Assembly (NCBI GenBank): GCA_024220525.1
Contig: JAMYWO010000174.1
Coordinates: 1-30,097, forward strand
Reading direction: 5' to 3'
Length of the DNA: 30,097 bases
Source of the DNA: Cochliopodium minus
Taxonomy: Eukaryota > Discosea > Himatismenida > Cochliopodiidae
Shown: positions 20,248 to 29,898 of the stretch, one piece after another
Position numbering within the stretch: position 1 is the stretch's first letter
Layout of the letters: each line of letters begins with the position of its first letter
The notes under the pieces: model-generated
Seen by the model: the letters and a program-made list of their open reading frames with translations, nothing else
Told to the model about the DNA's origin: nothing
Databases searched by the model: none
Position numbers and translations under genes: made by a program

Positions 20248-20988
20248 GACTTCCTGACATGAGAAACTTGAAGGTGGACTACTGTACACTCAAACAAGGG
20301 GAATATTTAATGTTGGTTTCCGATGGAGTGTCAGACAACTTTGACCCCGAACAGCTCGGTTACTCCCCTTCTGAGATTGGAATTAAAGATGTCCAAGATG
20401 ACAACTGGAAAATGGTTGACAAACGTAAAATAGTTTTTTTATTTTTTTATTTTTTTTTTATTAATTTTATTTATTTAGTTTTTTTTAATACTTTTTTATT
20501 TTTTATTTTTTATTTATTTTAGTTTTTTTTTTTAGTTTTTTTGAAATTTTCTCGTTTTTTATTTTTGTTTTTTAGTTGTAGCCATAGAAGCCAAAGCAAA
20601 GTGGTCCAACCATAAAATGGAAGAGGTTCTTAACAAAGCAACTTTTCCATTCATGTCCAAAAATTTAAGTAAAAAAATTTTTTTTATTTTTTTATTTTTT
20701 TTTATTTTTTTTTTTTTTTATTATTTAGTTGCACCCTCCAAAGTTTTGTCACACGCAATCGTGAGACACTGCACAGACAGTACCTACAACGGCAGAAACT
20801 GGATGGAGAACAACCCTACCCTGCCTCTCCCCATCGACTACAAGAACTACCCTGGCAAGATGGATCACACCTCAGTCGTAGTTATGAGATTAGATGAATC
20901 CTTTTCTTTCAAAAAATATTCAAAGAAAAATTTTTTCAATAACACTCACTTAAGAAGGAGTTACAACTTAAATCATAACAACAATTGA
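20248..20988 (+). CDS. PP2C-type protein phosphatase, 3' half
   Basis: Exons 20248-20424, 20576-20668 and 20729-20988, with consistent phases and TGA at 20986-20988. GEYLMLVSDGVSDNFDPEQL is the PP2C motif with a metal-binding Asp, and GKMDHTSVVVMRLDE matches the C-terminal D(N)xTVVV strand. The linker between them, including NPTLPLPIDYKNYPGKMDH, resembles plant and amoebal PP2C proteins. The N-terminal half with the first catalytic motifs is missing: upstream there is only repeat R, and the first exon begins with two bases of a split codon. The last exon uses many C- or G-ending codons, unlike its neighbours, which hints at high expression. PP2C enzymes remove phosphate from Ser/Thr using Mn/Mg. 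Confidence 0.8.
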
Positions 20989-21141
20989 TTTTTGTTGAGA
21001 GGATTTTTTCATCTTATAATTTGTTTTGATGGTGTTTTTTGTTTATTATTTTCTTTTTTTTATTTTATTTTATTATTAGAAAATTAAAAATTTGTTTAAA
21101 TTATTAACACATTACTTGTTTGTAAACTATTGTTTTAATAT
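20989..21141. other. Spacer between convergent genes
   Basis: 153 bp of T-rich sequence between the PP2C stop and the TBC gene stop. It holds both 3' ends. No other feature is seen. Confidence 0.5.
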
Positions 21142-24112
21142 TTAATTTATTAATCTCAAATTCATTCTCTCTTTTTCGTAGCTGACTTGTATCCTCAAAA
21201 TCAATTTTCTGTAATGATCGTATGATTTAGAAATGGTTTCTACAGACAAAAATAATTCTTCCTCATCAATGTGATCACTAAAGTTCTTTAAAAGGATACT
21301 TATTTCGTCAATTTGTGAACCAATTAAATTTTTTCCTTTTATTCAAAAAAAAAAAAAAAAAAATAAAAAAAATTATTGTTGAAAAATAATCTTTGTTAAA
21401 TTGTTTACTCAAAAGTTTCAATATGGCCAAGGCAGTTGTATATATTGAAATTTCACCTTCCACCACGAAACAATCCCAAACTCTGGCGGAAATATGTATG
21501 GGCAACCTCCTACTAAACATCGTCATGATCCAGTCAAAAAGATACAGGTCAGGAGAGACATTAATTCTTTTAAAATGATCATAGATGTCCGGCAAGTTTT
21601 CGCAGAACATCATCTCGAAGATTTTGATGTGTTTGAACATCTCAGGGAAGTTCATGTCGTAGATCGAGCTGAAAAGATGTGAGTTCATAAGGTTTGCGAA
21701 ACAGACAAATGCATCGTAGGGACTTGTGTTCATTAATAACATTCCAGCCAAATAAGACATTCCTAAACAAAGAAGAGAATATAAAACTTTTTTAAAAAAT
21801 TAATTATTTTTTGATATAAAAATTTTTTGAACTAAAAATCATTTTAATATTTATTTTTAAATCAAAATTTTTTTAAAACTAAATTATTTTTTTGTTGAAA
21901 TAATCTATATTTTTTTTACCTTGAATATAACCCAATGATTTGTTATAAATAGCATACGCTCCAAGTATATGCTTCAAATCGAGAGTGAAGGGGTCAGTAG
22001 GCTCGAAAAAGACGCCGCACTCATGGAAAGTCCTAGGGAGATCGTGCTCGATCAACTTCAAGTTGAGCGTGTCAAAAGGAGACTCGCTTCTGATCCTCTT
22101 ATTGATATCCTCCCTCCGAATCTCGAAACTGTCATGTTTACTATTGAAATTCTCAAAACTGTTGTGTGTGCTGTCACAAGGACTAAATCTATCGAAGCTT
22201 CCCTGACTACTCGGAGGAGATCCGAAACTGTCGAAACTTCCGTGGTTGTTCTTCGAAGTGATGTGCTCCACGTCTTTGTCAGTATCTTCGTTGATGTATT
22301 CAAGACCACTAATCTCCAAATCAACAACAACATTGCTGCTCTCTACAGTTGATCTCAAATTTTCTTTTTTTTTTATTTCAATGCTTTTTTTGTTTTTTTC
22401 AAACTTATTTTCTGATAGATTTTCTGATTTATTTTCTGATTTATTTTCTGATTTATTTTCTGTTTTATTTTCTGTTTTATTTTCCGATTTATTTTCCGAT
22501 TTATTCTTCGATTTATTTTCCAATTTATTTTTCGATTTATTTTCGTTAGCGTCTTTGTTCACGTTTTCCCTTATTTCCAATGCTTCGTTACTTCTCGAAA
22601 GTTTTCTGTTGAATTCGTTTATTTTTTCATTTACGTCCATTTCTACATTTTTCGCTATTTCGAAATATTTCTTTGCTTCTTCTATGAATATTTCAAAATC
22701 TTTTTTTGTCAACCTAAGTTTATTTTTGATGGATTTCTCCCATACAATAGCTGTATAGAAAAGGAATGCTTTATTATTTTCTTAAAAAAAAAACAAAAAA
22801 AAATATACGTCTGATGGAAACAGGAATCCCTTTTCTTGCAAATGCTACTTTTTTGTTTGGATCAAATGTTTCCCAATTGGGAATTCTACAATTTTTTAAT
22901 TTTTAATATTTTATTTTTTATTTCAAATTTTTATTTCAAATTTTTTTTTCATTTTTTATTTCAAATTTTTTGTATTCAGATTAATTTTTAATTCTTAATT
23001 TTTCTATTTATTAGTTTTTATTTTGAAAAATTGTTACATTTCTTCCAACCAATATCTTCTATCTTTTTCGCTAACTACAGGGCTTTTGTTGGGACTTTCC
23101 AAATATTTTAATAAATTTACGACTTTTTTATTCACCAAATTGGTAGATGATTTATGTCTAAACTGCAAACAAAAAATAAATAACAAAAGAAAAATTAAAA
23201 TATTGAAAAAAATATTTAAAAAATTAAAATATTTAAAAAAAATCTTTTTTTTTTTTTTAACCAATGAAGATTCGTTATCGATTTCTTCTCGGATATTGTT
23301 TGGCAATTTCTTTTTGAGATCAAGAGTCAAATCTATGATTTCTTGCATTGAAACAGTAGCTTCTTTAACCCAATATTCCATCTGTTTGACTGTTGATAAA
23401 TTAAAATATTTGAAAAAAAAATGTAAAAATTTTAAAATAATAATAATAAAATGAAAAATAAAAAATAATTTTTTTTTTATACTTTCATTTGTTAAATTTG
23501 ATCCAAAATGTTCATTTAATTCTGTTCCAAAAAGGGCGAAATTGTGCATTGTTCTCAAACAAGTTGTATCTACCTCGTTTATTTTATGTTCGAGTATCTT
23601 CTGCCCGTTGCTGATCAATGTATTCATGGCGTGTTGATATTCATAGAATGAAACCATGATCTGATGAATATTATTGCTTGGAATTTTAACTGAAAATAAA
23701 GTGAATATATAATTTATATTTCAGTGAAATAATTAATATTTTACATAATTTATCAGTATTTCCCTTTGGCTTCAATATCCATGCCTTTTCACTTCCTTCT
23801 ATCAATGGAGATGCAATCACAAAAGGTATATCTTTAATATTATTACAATTATCCGTGGAGATCTTTTTATCTTTCAACAATTTCTTTGATATTTGAAAGA
23901 GAAATGGGATATATAAAATTATTTATTGATTAAGTGAATTATGATCTCCATAATGTTTAATTTCAAACTAAAATTTGAATTTTTATTTATTTTTTTACAT
24001 TGTATAAAATTTCATCTTCTCTTGAAGTGTTCGATTGGGGTTTATCGACCGAAAATAATGTGTATTCAACTTTATTATCGTTTGGATCATCTTTTACGTT
24101 CTTATTTCCCAT
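21142..24112 (-). CDS. TBC-domain RabGAP with a low-complexity insertion
   Basis: Nine exons, 5' to 3': 24112-23999, 23883-23745, 23689-23483, 23389-23262, 23162-23038, 22885-22809, 22750-21920, 21762-21409 and 21335-21142, giving 722 residues with all phases consistent. It begins MGNKNVK (a Gly at position 2, but a poor myristoylation context). The TBC domain starts at about 250 (KGIPVSIRPIVWEKS). Its arginine finger motif LIEHDLPRTF is at about 495 and its glutamine finger LGYIQGMSYLAG at about 540. Both catalytic fingers of TBC RabGAPs are therefore present. Between the first two motifs lies an insertion of about 190 residues: ENKS tetrapeptide repeats, then Ser/Phe-rich GSF/NSF repeats. 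The enzyme should accelerate GTP hydrolysis by a Rab. The first 240 residues match no family I recognise. Confidence 0.88.
22400..22560 (-). repeat. 12-bp coding repeat (ENKS)n
   Basis: About twelve copies of a 12-bp unit such as tcagaaaataaa within the TBC gene encode ENK(S/T). The repeat also opens long frames in the other strand (encoding FSDL repeats), which are shadows and not genes. Confidence 0.85.
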
Positions 24113-24289
24113 TTTTTTTTTAAATATTTTCAAAAAAGCAAAATAAACTTCAATATCTCAGAAAATTTGAAGGGAAAATAATAAAATTTTGAAGAAAGGA
24201 TCATTATCAAATTAAAAAGGGTTTTATTTATCATTCATTCCATTTTCTTTCTAAAAAAATAAATTATTGTGTATGTTTTCCTCAATGAA

Positions 24290-24571
24290 TTAACGTGCTG
24301 TATATTGGATGACTATATAAAGAGAAATATTAGATTTGTTAAATAAATATTTGATTGGGGAAATATATTGGAAATGATTTTTACCATTTTTGGTTCTTTT
24401 TTTATACAATATTCTATGTCCACATTTCTTGCATCTGATAGGTTCATTTGGTTTGATATCATTTTCAGTTGCACATTCTGATTAAAAAATATGAAGGATA
24501 AGTAAATTAATTTAAAATGGGATATGATGTTTGTTAATGCATGATATAAAACCTCCACAAATGTAAATCAT
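24290..24571 (-). CDS. RPB12: RNA polymerase I/II/III shared subunit RPABC4 (RPB12)
   Basis: Three exons, 5' to 3': 24571-24553, 24477-24385 and 24312-24290. They encode 44 residues, against 58 in human and 70 in yeast. Starting MIYICGEC, it keeps both zinc-binding pairs (CGEC and CKKC), the signature [16 protein letters not shown] and the aromatic C-terminus VIQYTAR. This is the small zinc-ribbon subunit shared by the three nuclear RNA polymerases. It has essentially no N-terminal extension. The first exon is only 19 nt. The gene is divergent from the RhoGEF-RasGEF gene, 209 bp away. Confidence 0.93.
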
Positions 24572-24780
24572 CTCTTTTCAATTTTTTTATTTTTATTTCA
24601 TCTTTAAAAATATATAACTACATTTGTCAAGGTCTTTGAAAATTGGAATATTCCAATTTGAAAGATAAACATGATTTGAATCGAATGTCATTCTTTTATA
24701 ATAAAAAAATGCAAAGTTCACCAAACCTTTGGTTAAAATAGAAATCCAAAAATATAAATTTGTTTGTGGAAAAAAAAAAA
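24572..24780. promoter_or_regulatory. Divergent spacer, RPABC4 and RhoGEF-RasGEF genes
   Basis: 209 bp between two outward-facing start codons. It is AT-rich and ends in a 12-A run before the plus-strand ATG. It should contain both promoters. An open frame through it on the minus strand (24593-24859) has no protein-like composition. Confidence 0.5.
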
Positions 24781-27700
24781 ATGAATAAGAACAATATTTG
24801 TTCCGTATGCCACAAAGAAGATTCAATAAACAAGTTCGGATGCATAGAATTTCAGCCACAAGCTTGGAGACGGAATAAATGTAACATAATATATCAACAT
24901 CTGAAGTGGTTTATATTGATAAATATACGAATATACTGCAGATGTATTTATTATAAAAAAATACGATTCAATAATTTTAACCTAATAGGTGTTAATTGTT
25001 TCCATGATGTGGAATTTCATTTGATCAAAAAATGCGATAAATGCAACCATGATAGTTGTATTTGCGATAGTGAAGGCTCATTGTTAAAAATAACATCAAC
25101 GAAAAAGAATGAGGTGATAAATGAAATGATGATGGAGAAGAAAGAATCAAAGATCAATTCAATAAAGATGTCGAATGATAAAATAAAATCGAAAATAACG
25201 GAATCTAATAAATTATATGTATTGGGATTCGAATCCACAGAAACACATGGATCAGAAATGATAGATTCAGACAATTCAAGAAAATCATCGGAAGATTATT
25301 CCTCAAGGAGATCATCAGAACTGGATTATACAAGCGAAGACAACGGAGATTCAAAAACAACCAAGATTTTGAGAACGAAAACAAAAGAAAGCAATGATGA
25401 AGAAAGCAGTACAACAAGCGAGAACGGGGAAAATAAAAGTTTTAATAGAAGAAGCACGTTGACAAGATCTAAATTGAGCAAAGTAGAAGAATTAAAAAGT
25501 CTAAAGATGATACCTAGAAAAAGCAGCTTGGATAAAAGTTTTGTGGATGATGGATCTTTTTTTGAAGGACTAAAAAAGAAGAGGGACAGCAAACTGGAAA
25601 AGACGGGAGAACATGAACTTCTGGAGCAGCTTTATTACAATAAACTTAATGAGAAAGAGAGCAAGGAGAACAAAACATTGATGGAGACAAAAGCCTATCT
25701 GAACATGACAGACTTTTGGCAGCTCGAAGAGGAAAACCCTCTCAACTCTCAGATTTTCGAGCAATTTCTCCAAAATCACAAAGAAAGTGATAAAAAGGAG
25801 GATGGAGTGCAATGGAAACAAAATGCCAATGAACTACTCGAATTAGTAACCAATCTACATCTCGAATTACAAAACATGGCTCCTGTAGAAATTCCTTTCT
25901 TATTTATTTATTTATTTAATAATAAAATTTTTTTCATTTTTTTTTTATTTTATAAATCTAGTTGAAAAATCTTTTGCTCTCTTTGTTTCCCACAGAATCT
26001 TTTATCAAACAATTACTCAACAACGCAACAATTATAGAGAATTACTTGGGAATACTCAAAGAAGATTTCAGAAAACAGATAGAAAACATAGAATCAAAGG
26101 ACTTTTCTTTCGGTAAAAATTTTTTATTTTTGTTATTTCATCCAATCTTTTTTTGTGATTTCTTCAAATTTTCAATTTTTTTTCATTTTATAGGAAATAC
26201 ATGGACTCAATTGGCAGATTTCATCAAACTTTATTCTCCATATGTTCTAGAGCATTCAAAAGCGATCAATTTAATACAATCAAGTCTTGGAAAGATACCC
26301 AATCTCAAAACTGATTTGCTGGTTGGATTCAAAAGAAAAATTTTCAATTTTTAAAAATAATATTTTTTTTTTCATTTTAGAAATTGCCAAAAGAAAAAGG
26401 TTTTCATTTGTTCAATAGACCTCTAAACCATCCAAACGAATTGGTCAAAGGATTAGAAAAGTTTTTGATATCAACACCAAGTAAAACACCATTTTAAATT
26501 TTTTTTTTTACAAACTTTTAAAATATTTTTTAAACTCTTTATTTACATGGGGAATATTTTCATTCAAAAACATTTAAAACATATTTTGTTTTAAATAAAC
26601 TTTTAAAATTAGGGATGTTCAAAATTTTACAACAGTTTAAATTTTGTTAGCAATTAATTTATATCCGCTAACAAAGTTGTAATATTTGGACATGTCTAGT
26701 CTATTTTAAAATATTTTTTAAAACTTTTTATTTACATGGGAAATATTTTCATTCAACGTTTGAAACTATTTTTTAAATTTTTTTTAGTTGAAAATAAGGA
26801 ATATGAATTACTTAAAACAGCTTGGAAAAAAATGAGTCAGGCAGTATATTACCTCAAGAAAAAGAACACGGAAAATCAAAACATAGAAATCGTGCTTTCC
26901 ATCTCCAACAAAATAATGAAATCCCCAAAGGGATTCTACCTCGCCGAACCACATAGAAGATTCGTGTCAGAAGGAGAGTTCATCATCGAAAGGGAAGTGT
27001 CAAAGAAGAAATCGATCAACAAAGAAGACAAAGTGACAGTCGTTCTTTTCAATGACATGCTCGCTTTTTTCAACAAAGACGAGAAATACACCTTTCTTTT
27101 TTCAGTGGACATTTCACAAATCAAAGTGGATGCTAAAGCAATGACCAACAACTTTATCTGGCTCAAATTAAATTCAACGGGGGTCCACTTAAGTACCTCC
27201 AAAAAAAAATTCATTAAAGTTCGTTCCAATGGGAGCAACAAAGTCAAATTGGTCCCCATTTCTTCCAACTCCAAAACTCTCAAGCATATTGTCAGGGAAT
27301 GGAAACAAGTCATTTTTTTTCTTTGCAGAAAAACAAATGTCAAAAGTGATACGTCTGGATTTGAAGTTAAAAAACCTACAACAGAAAAAACTAAATCAGG
27401 AACATTTGAAGTAAAAAACATTTTTAAAACCATTTCAATTAAGATATTTTTAATATTTTTAATAAATTTTTTTTTTATTTATATTTTTAATTTTTCAATG
27501 ATAATTTAAAATTTTATTGTTAAAATATTTATTTAAGGATATTTTTTTTAACATTTCAATTACAATTTTTTTAATATTTTTAAAAAAAATTAATATTTCA
27601 ATATATTTTTTTTTCAAAGAATAATTTTAATAATATTTTTTTTTTGAATTCTTATTTCAATATTTTTTTTCAAAGAATAATTTAATAATATTTTTTGAAT

Positions 27701-28536
27701 AAATTTTTATTTTGTTTTTAAAGGAAATTCTTTTTGGTTACACAGATCCTTATATTGAAACACCTGACAAAGAAGAAGCAATGTCCATTATTTTGACTCA
27801 TTCTATTTACACATCTTCCGAAAAGGTTCTAGAATACTTATTCTTCCGCTTCAACACCACTCCAAGCAAAACCATGGATGAAAAAGAGTCAAAAGTCTTC
27901 AATTTAACAATATTAGAAGTAATAAGGAACAGGGTGTTTGAATTTTTGAATGATTGGATTGGTTAAATTTTTTATTTTTTTTTATTTTTTTTATTTTTAT
28001 TTTTTTAATTTATTATGTTCATTCAAATAATTTTTTTAATTTTATTTGATTATTTTCATTATTTTTTATTTTTTGTTTTATATTTTTATATTTTTGATTA
28101 TTTTTTAATATTATTATTTTATTTTTTATTTTTATTCATTTTATTTTCATTTTCATTTATTTATTTATTTATTTTTATTTTTTTTATTTTTTTATTTTTT
28201 TTATTTTTTCTCTTTAATTATCTTATTTTTTATTGTATTTAATTATTTTTTATTTTTTTTTAATAGTTGTTAATTTTTTTTTATTTTTTTTTTTATTATT
28301 TTTTTAACATTGTTATTATAGTAATTTCATTTTTTTTATTTTTGATTGTTAGATAATTCGCCTTCAGATTTTATTCAAAATGATGGTAACATCAGCGATC
28401 TCCTTAAGAATTACCTTTCCAAACTCCAGTCCAACGGACAAGTAACACAAATTAAGAAAAAACTCGAAAAGATAGCCATCGAAAAATATAAAAATAAAGA
28501 ATCAAACCTCAAAAATATCCAGCTTGTAAGTCCAAG
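24781..28536 (+). CDS. Zinc finger-RhoGEF(DH-PH)-RasGEF_N protein, 3' end missing
   Basis: Eight exons: 24781-24880, 24989-25884, 25962-26112, 26194-26321, 26381-26480, 26788-27410, 27724-27961 and 28353-28525 (or 28536). They make about 803 residues with consistent phases. The N-terminal zinc finger has CSVC, then FQPQAWRRNKCVNCFHDVEF and CDKCNHDSCIC. It resembles the short finger at the start of myosin-phosphatase Rho-interacting protein. The first intron splits its key Cys codon. After an acidic Ser-rich linker come a DH-like helical region (about 320-510), a PH domain (RRFVSEGEF, VTVVLFNDMLAFF) and a RasGEF N-terminal domain (EKVLEYLFFRF, VIRNRVFEFLNDWIGDN). The catalytic Cdc25 domain expected next is absent: the sequence enters a (tttttta)n run and an N. 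The protein would link Rho and Ras activation. Confidence 0.8.
26517..26766. repeat. 62-bp direct duplication flanking the MITE-like copy B
   Basis: Two copies of about 62 bp (26517-26580 and 26705-26766) share tttaaaatattttttaaa and ttcattcaa with only a few differences. They lie 188 bp apart within the intron 26481-26787, on either side of the palindromic element. The second copy abuts the 3' splice site. Confidence 0.8.
26610..26697. mobile_element. MITE-like palindromic element, copy B
   Basis: An 88-bp element. Its left arm, tagggatgttcaaaatttta caac, is an imperfect inverted match to its right arm (gttgtaatatttggacatgtcta). The inner arms are ttgttagc and gctaacaa around an AT core. 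It is homologous to 15010-15092 in inverse orientation. It has no ORF and would be non-autonomous. Clear target-site duplications could not be defined; flanking ttttaaaat occurs on both sides. Confidence 0.7.
27411..27723. other. T-rich intron
   Basis: A 313-bp intron of the RhoGEF-RasGEF gene, built of loosely repeated tcaatatttttttt and caaagaataattttaataat blocks. No coding signal is seen. Confidence 0.7.
27962..28352. other. T-rich intron
   Basis: A 391-bp T-dominated intron of the RhoGEF-RasGEF gene. Open frames in it encode only Phe/Ile/Leu/Tyr runs and are not genes. Confidence 0.7.
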
Positions 28537-28583
28537 GTATTAATTTTTTTTTTTGTTTTTTTTTTTAGTTTTATGATTCAATT

Positions 28584-28665
28584 TTTTGAATTTTTTATTT
28601 TTTATTTTTTATTTTTTATTTTTTATTTTTTATTTTTTATTTTTTATTTTTTATTTTTTATTTTN
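28584..28665. repeat. (ttttta)n run ending in a single N
   Basis: An array of attttttatttttt units ends at an undetermined base (28665). The next base begins a different tandem repeat in another reading context. This is a probable unresolved gap or misjoin. Confidence 0.85.
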
Positions 28666-28845
28666 AATACTACTAACAATAATACTACTAACAATAATAC
28701 TACTAACAATAATACTACTAACAATAATACTACTAACAATAATACTACTAACAATAATACTACTAACAATAATACTACTAACAATAACACTACTAACAAT
28801 AACACTACTAACAATAATACTACTAACAATAAGACTAATACAATT
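28666..28845 (+). repeat. 15-bp coding minisatellite (NTTNN)n
   Basis: About twelve nearly perfect copies of aatactactaacaat encode Asn-Thr-Thr-Asn-Asn. A single T-to-C change recurs in two neighbouring copies (aacact), which suggests duplication of a variant unit. Confidence 0.9.
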
Positions 28846-29877
28846 AGCAATACTACAAATAACGATATTAACAATATTTTTGATACAAATAAATATAACA
28901 CAAATAGTAAGAATAAAGGTAATGAGAAGAAGAAAGTAGAGAATGGAAGAGAGAAAAAGGAGGAAGGAAATAAAATAAATAAAATAAAAAATAAGGGTAC
29001 CAATGAGGGAATACAAACTCCACCAACACCTCCCTCTCTTCTTTCTTCCCCTTTCATCTCTTCATCTCTCTCTCCTTCTAAATCTGTTCCTTTTTACATT
29101 AAAAACTTTAAATCTCCTTCTTCCTCTCCTTCTAATTCCCCCTCTCTTACTCTGTCAATAAACAATAATGGCAATAATAATGATAATTTTAATAGTACAG
29201 TTAATATTGTTAATGATAATAATGGCAATAATGATAATGAAAAGAAAAGTAAAACTAAAGAGGGTAACAAAAGTTTTCTTACATCTTCCCCACTTCTACC
29301 ACCTGACAAACCATTTGAAGATAATAATGATTCAGACTCTAGCATGGAAGATGTTTACCTCTCTCCTCCTCTCTCTCTTACCAATCACAATGACAGAAAA
29401 AAGAAAAAAAGTAAAAGAGAAGAGGAAGACGAAGAGGAAGAAGAGAGTTCAATGATAGAAAGTTTGAACGATTTGATTACTTCAACGTTTGGAAATAAGA
29501 TATTTACGCCCATAATGCTCAAAAAACTGAAAAAATGGCCTTCTTACGTAGATTTGTGCGGAAAAGTAGTAATCATCTTAACAGGAAATTTGGAATCAAG
29601 AAAAGCATATTCAAAGTTTACCAAGTATCCTGTCTGTTTTTTGGATTTCTTTTCTGACGAAACTTTTTTCAAATCTTCTTTTTGTTCTTCCAACAATCTC
29701 TCCAATATTTTACAATGGAGACAATCTGGCCTTCTTACCCGCCTTTTTCAATTTAATTTGAAAGAATTTAATCTTTCTTCCAAAAAAGAAATATTTTCAA
29801 ATTTTTTATGTACTGATTTTCCCTTATCCAAAGAGTATACCAATCTCTCTACTTCTTGTTTTGATCTAATTGATTAA
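28666..29877 (+). CDS. Asn/Ser-rich protein, 5' end missing, function unknown
   Basis: The frame is open from the N to TAA at 29875-29877, about 403 residues. It starts with the NTTNN repeats. Lys/Glu/Asn-rich, Pro/Ser-rich (TPPTPPSLLSS, SSSPSNSPSL) and acidic (EEEDEEEEE) stretches follow. The last 145 residues have a normal composition (LNDLITSTFGNKIFTPIMLK, KAYSKFTKYPVCFLDFFSDE). I see no Cdc25 catalytic motif, so it is probably not the missing end of the RhoGEF-RasGEF gene. Asn-rich insertions of this kind are common in AT-rich amoebae. The upstream exon or start is hidden by the N. Confidence 0.6.
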   Translation, partial: NTTNNNTTNNNTTNNNTTNNNTTNNNTTNNNTTNNNTTNNNTTNNNTTNNNTTNNKTNTISNTTNNDINNIFDTNKYNTNSKNKGNEKKKVENGREKKEEGNKINKIKNKGTNEGIQTPPTPPSLLSSPFISSSLSPSKSVPFYIKNFKSPSSSPSNSPSLTLSINNNGNNNDNFNSTVNIVNDNNGNNDNEKKSKTKEGNKSFLTSSPLLPPDKPFEDNNDSDSSMEDVYLSPPLSLTNHNDRKKKKSKREEEDEEEEESSMIESLNDLITSTFGNKIFTPIMLKKLKKWPSYVDLCGKVVIILTGNLESRKAYSKFTKYPVCFLDFFSDETFFKSSFCSSNNLSNILQWRQSGLLTRLFQFNLKEFNLSSKKEIFSNFLCTDFPLSKEYTNLSTSCFDLID

Positions 29878-29898
29878 ATTATTTTTATTTTGAACTAT
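29878..29898. other. 21-bp gap between convergent stop codons
   Basis: Only 21 bp separate the stop of the plus-strand Asn/Ser-rich gene from the stop of the minus-strand partial gene, so their transcripts must overlap at the 3' ends. Confidence 0.5.

Noticed and set aside
22246-22758. A 170-residue plus-strand frame with FSDLFSDL repeats, and other frames over 21969-22549
   Set aside because: These are mirror frames of the ENKS repeat in the TBC gene. The minus strand has splice-consistent TBC motifs.
24593-24859. An 88-residue minus-strand frame upstream of RPABC4
   Set aside because: It has random composition, overlaps the start of the plus-strand zinc-finger gene and has no splice link to RPABC4.
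28015-28242. A hydrophobic frame resembling a membrane protein
   Set aside because: It is a Phe/Leu/Ile/Tyr run from a T-rich intron, with no other support. The same applies to 18532-18931 and 28573-28664.
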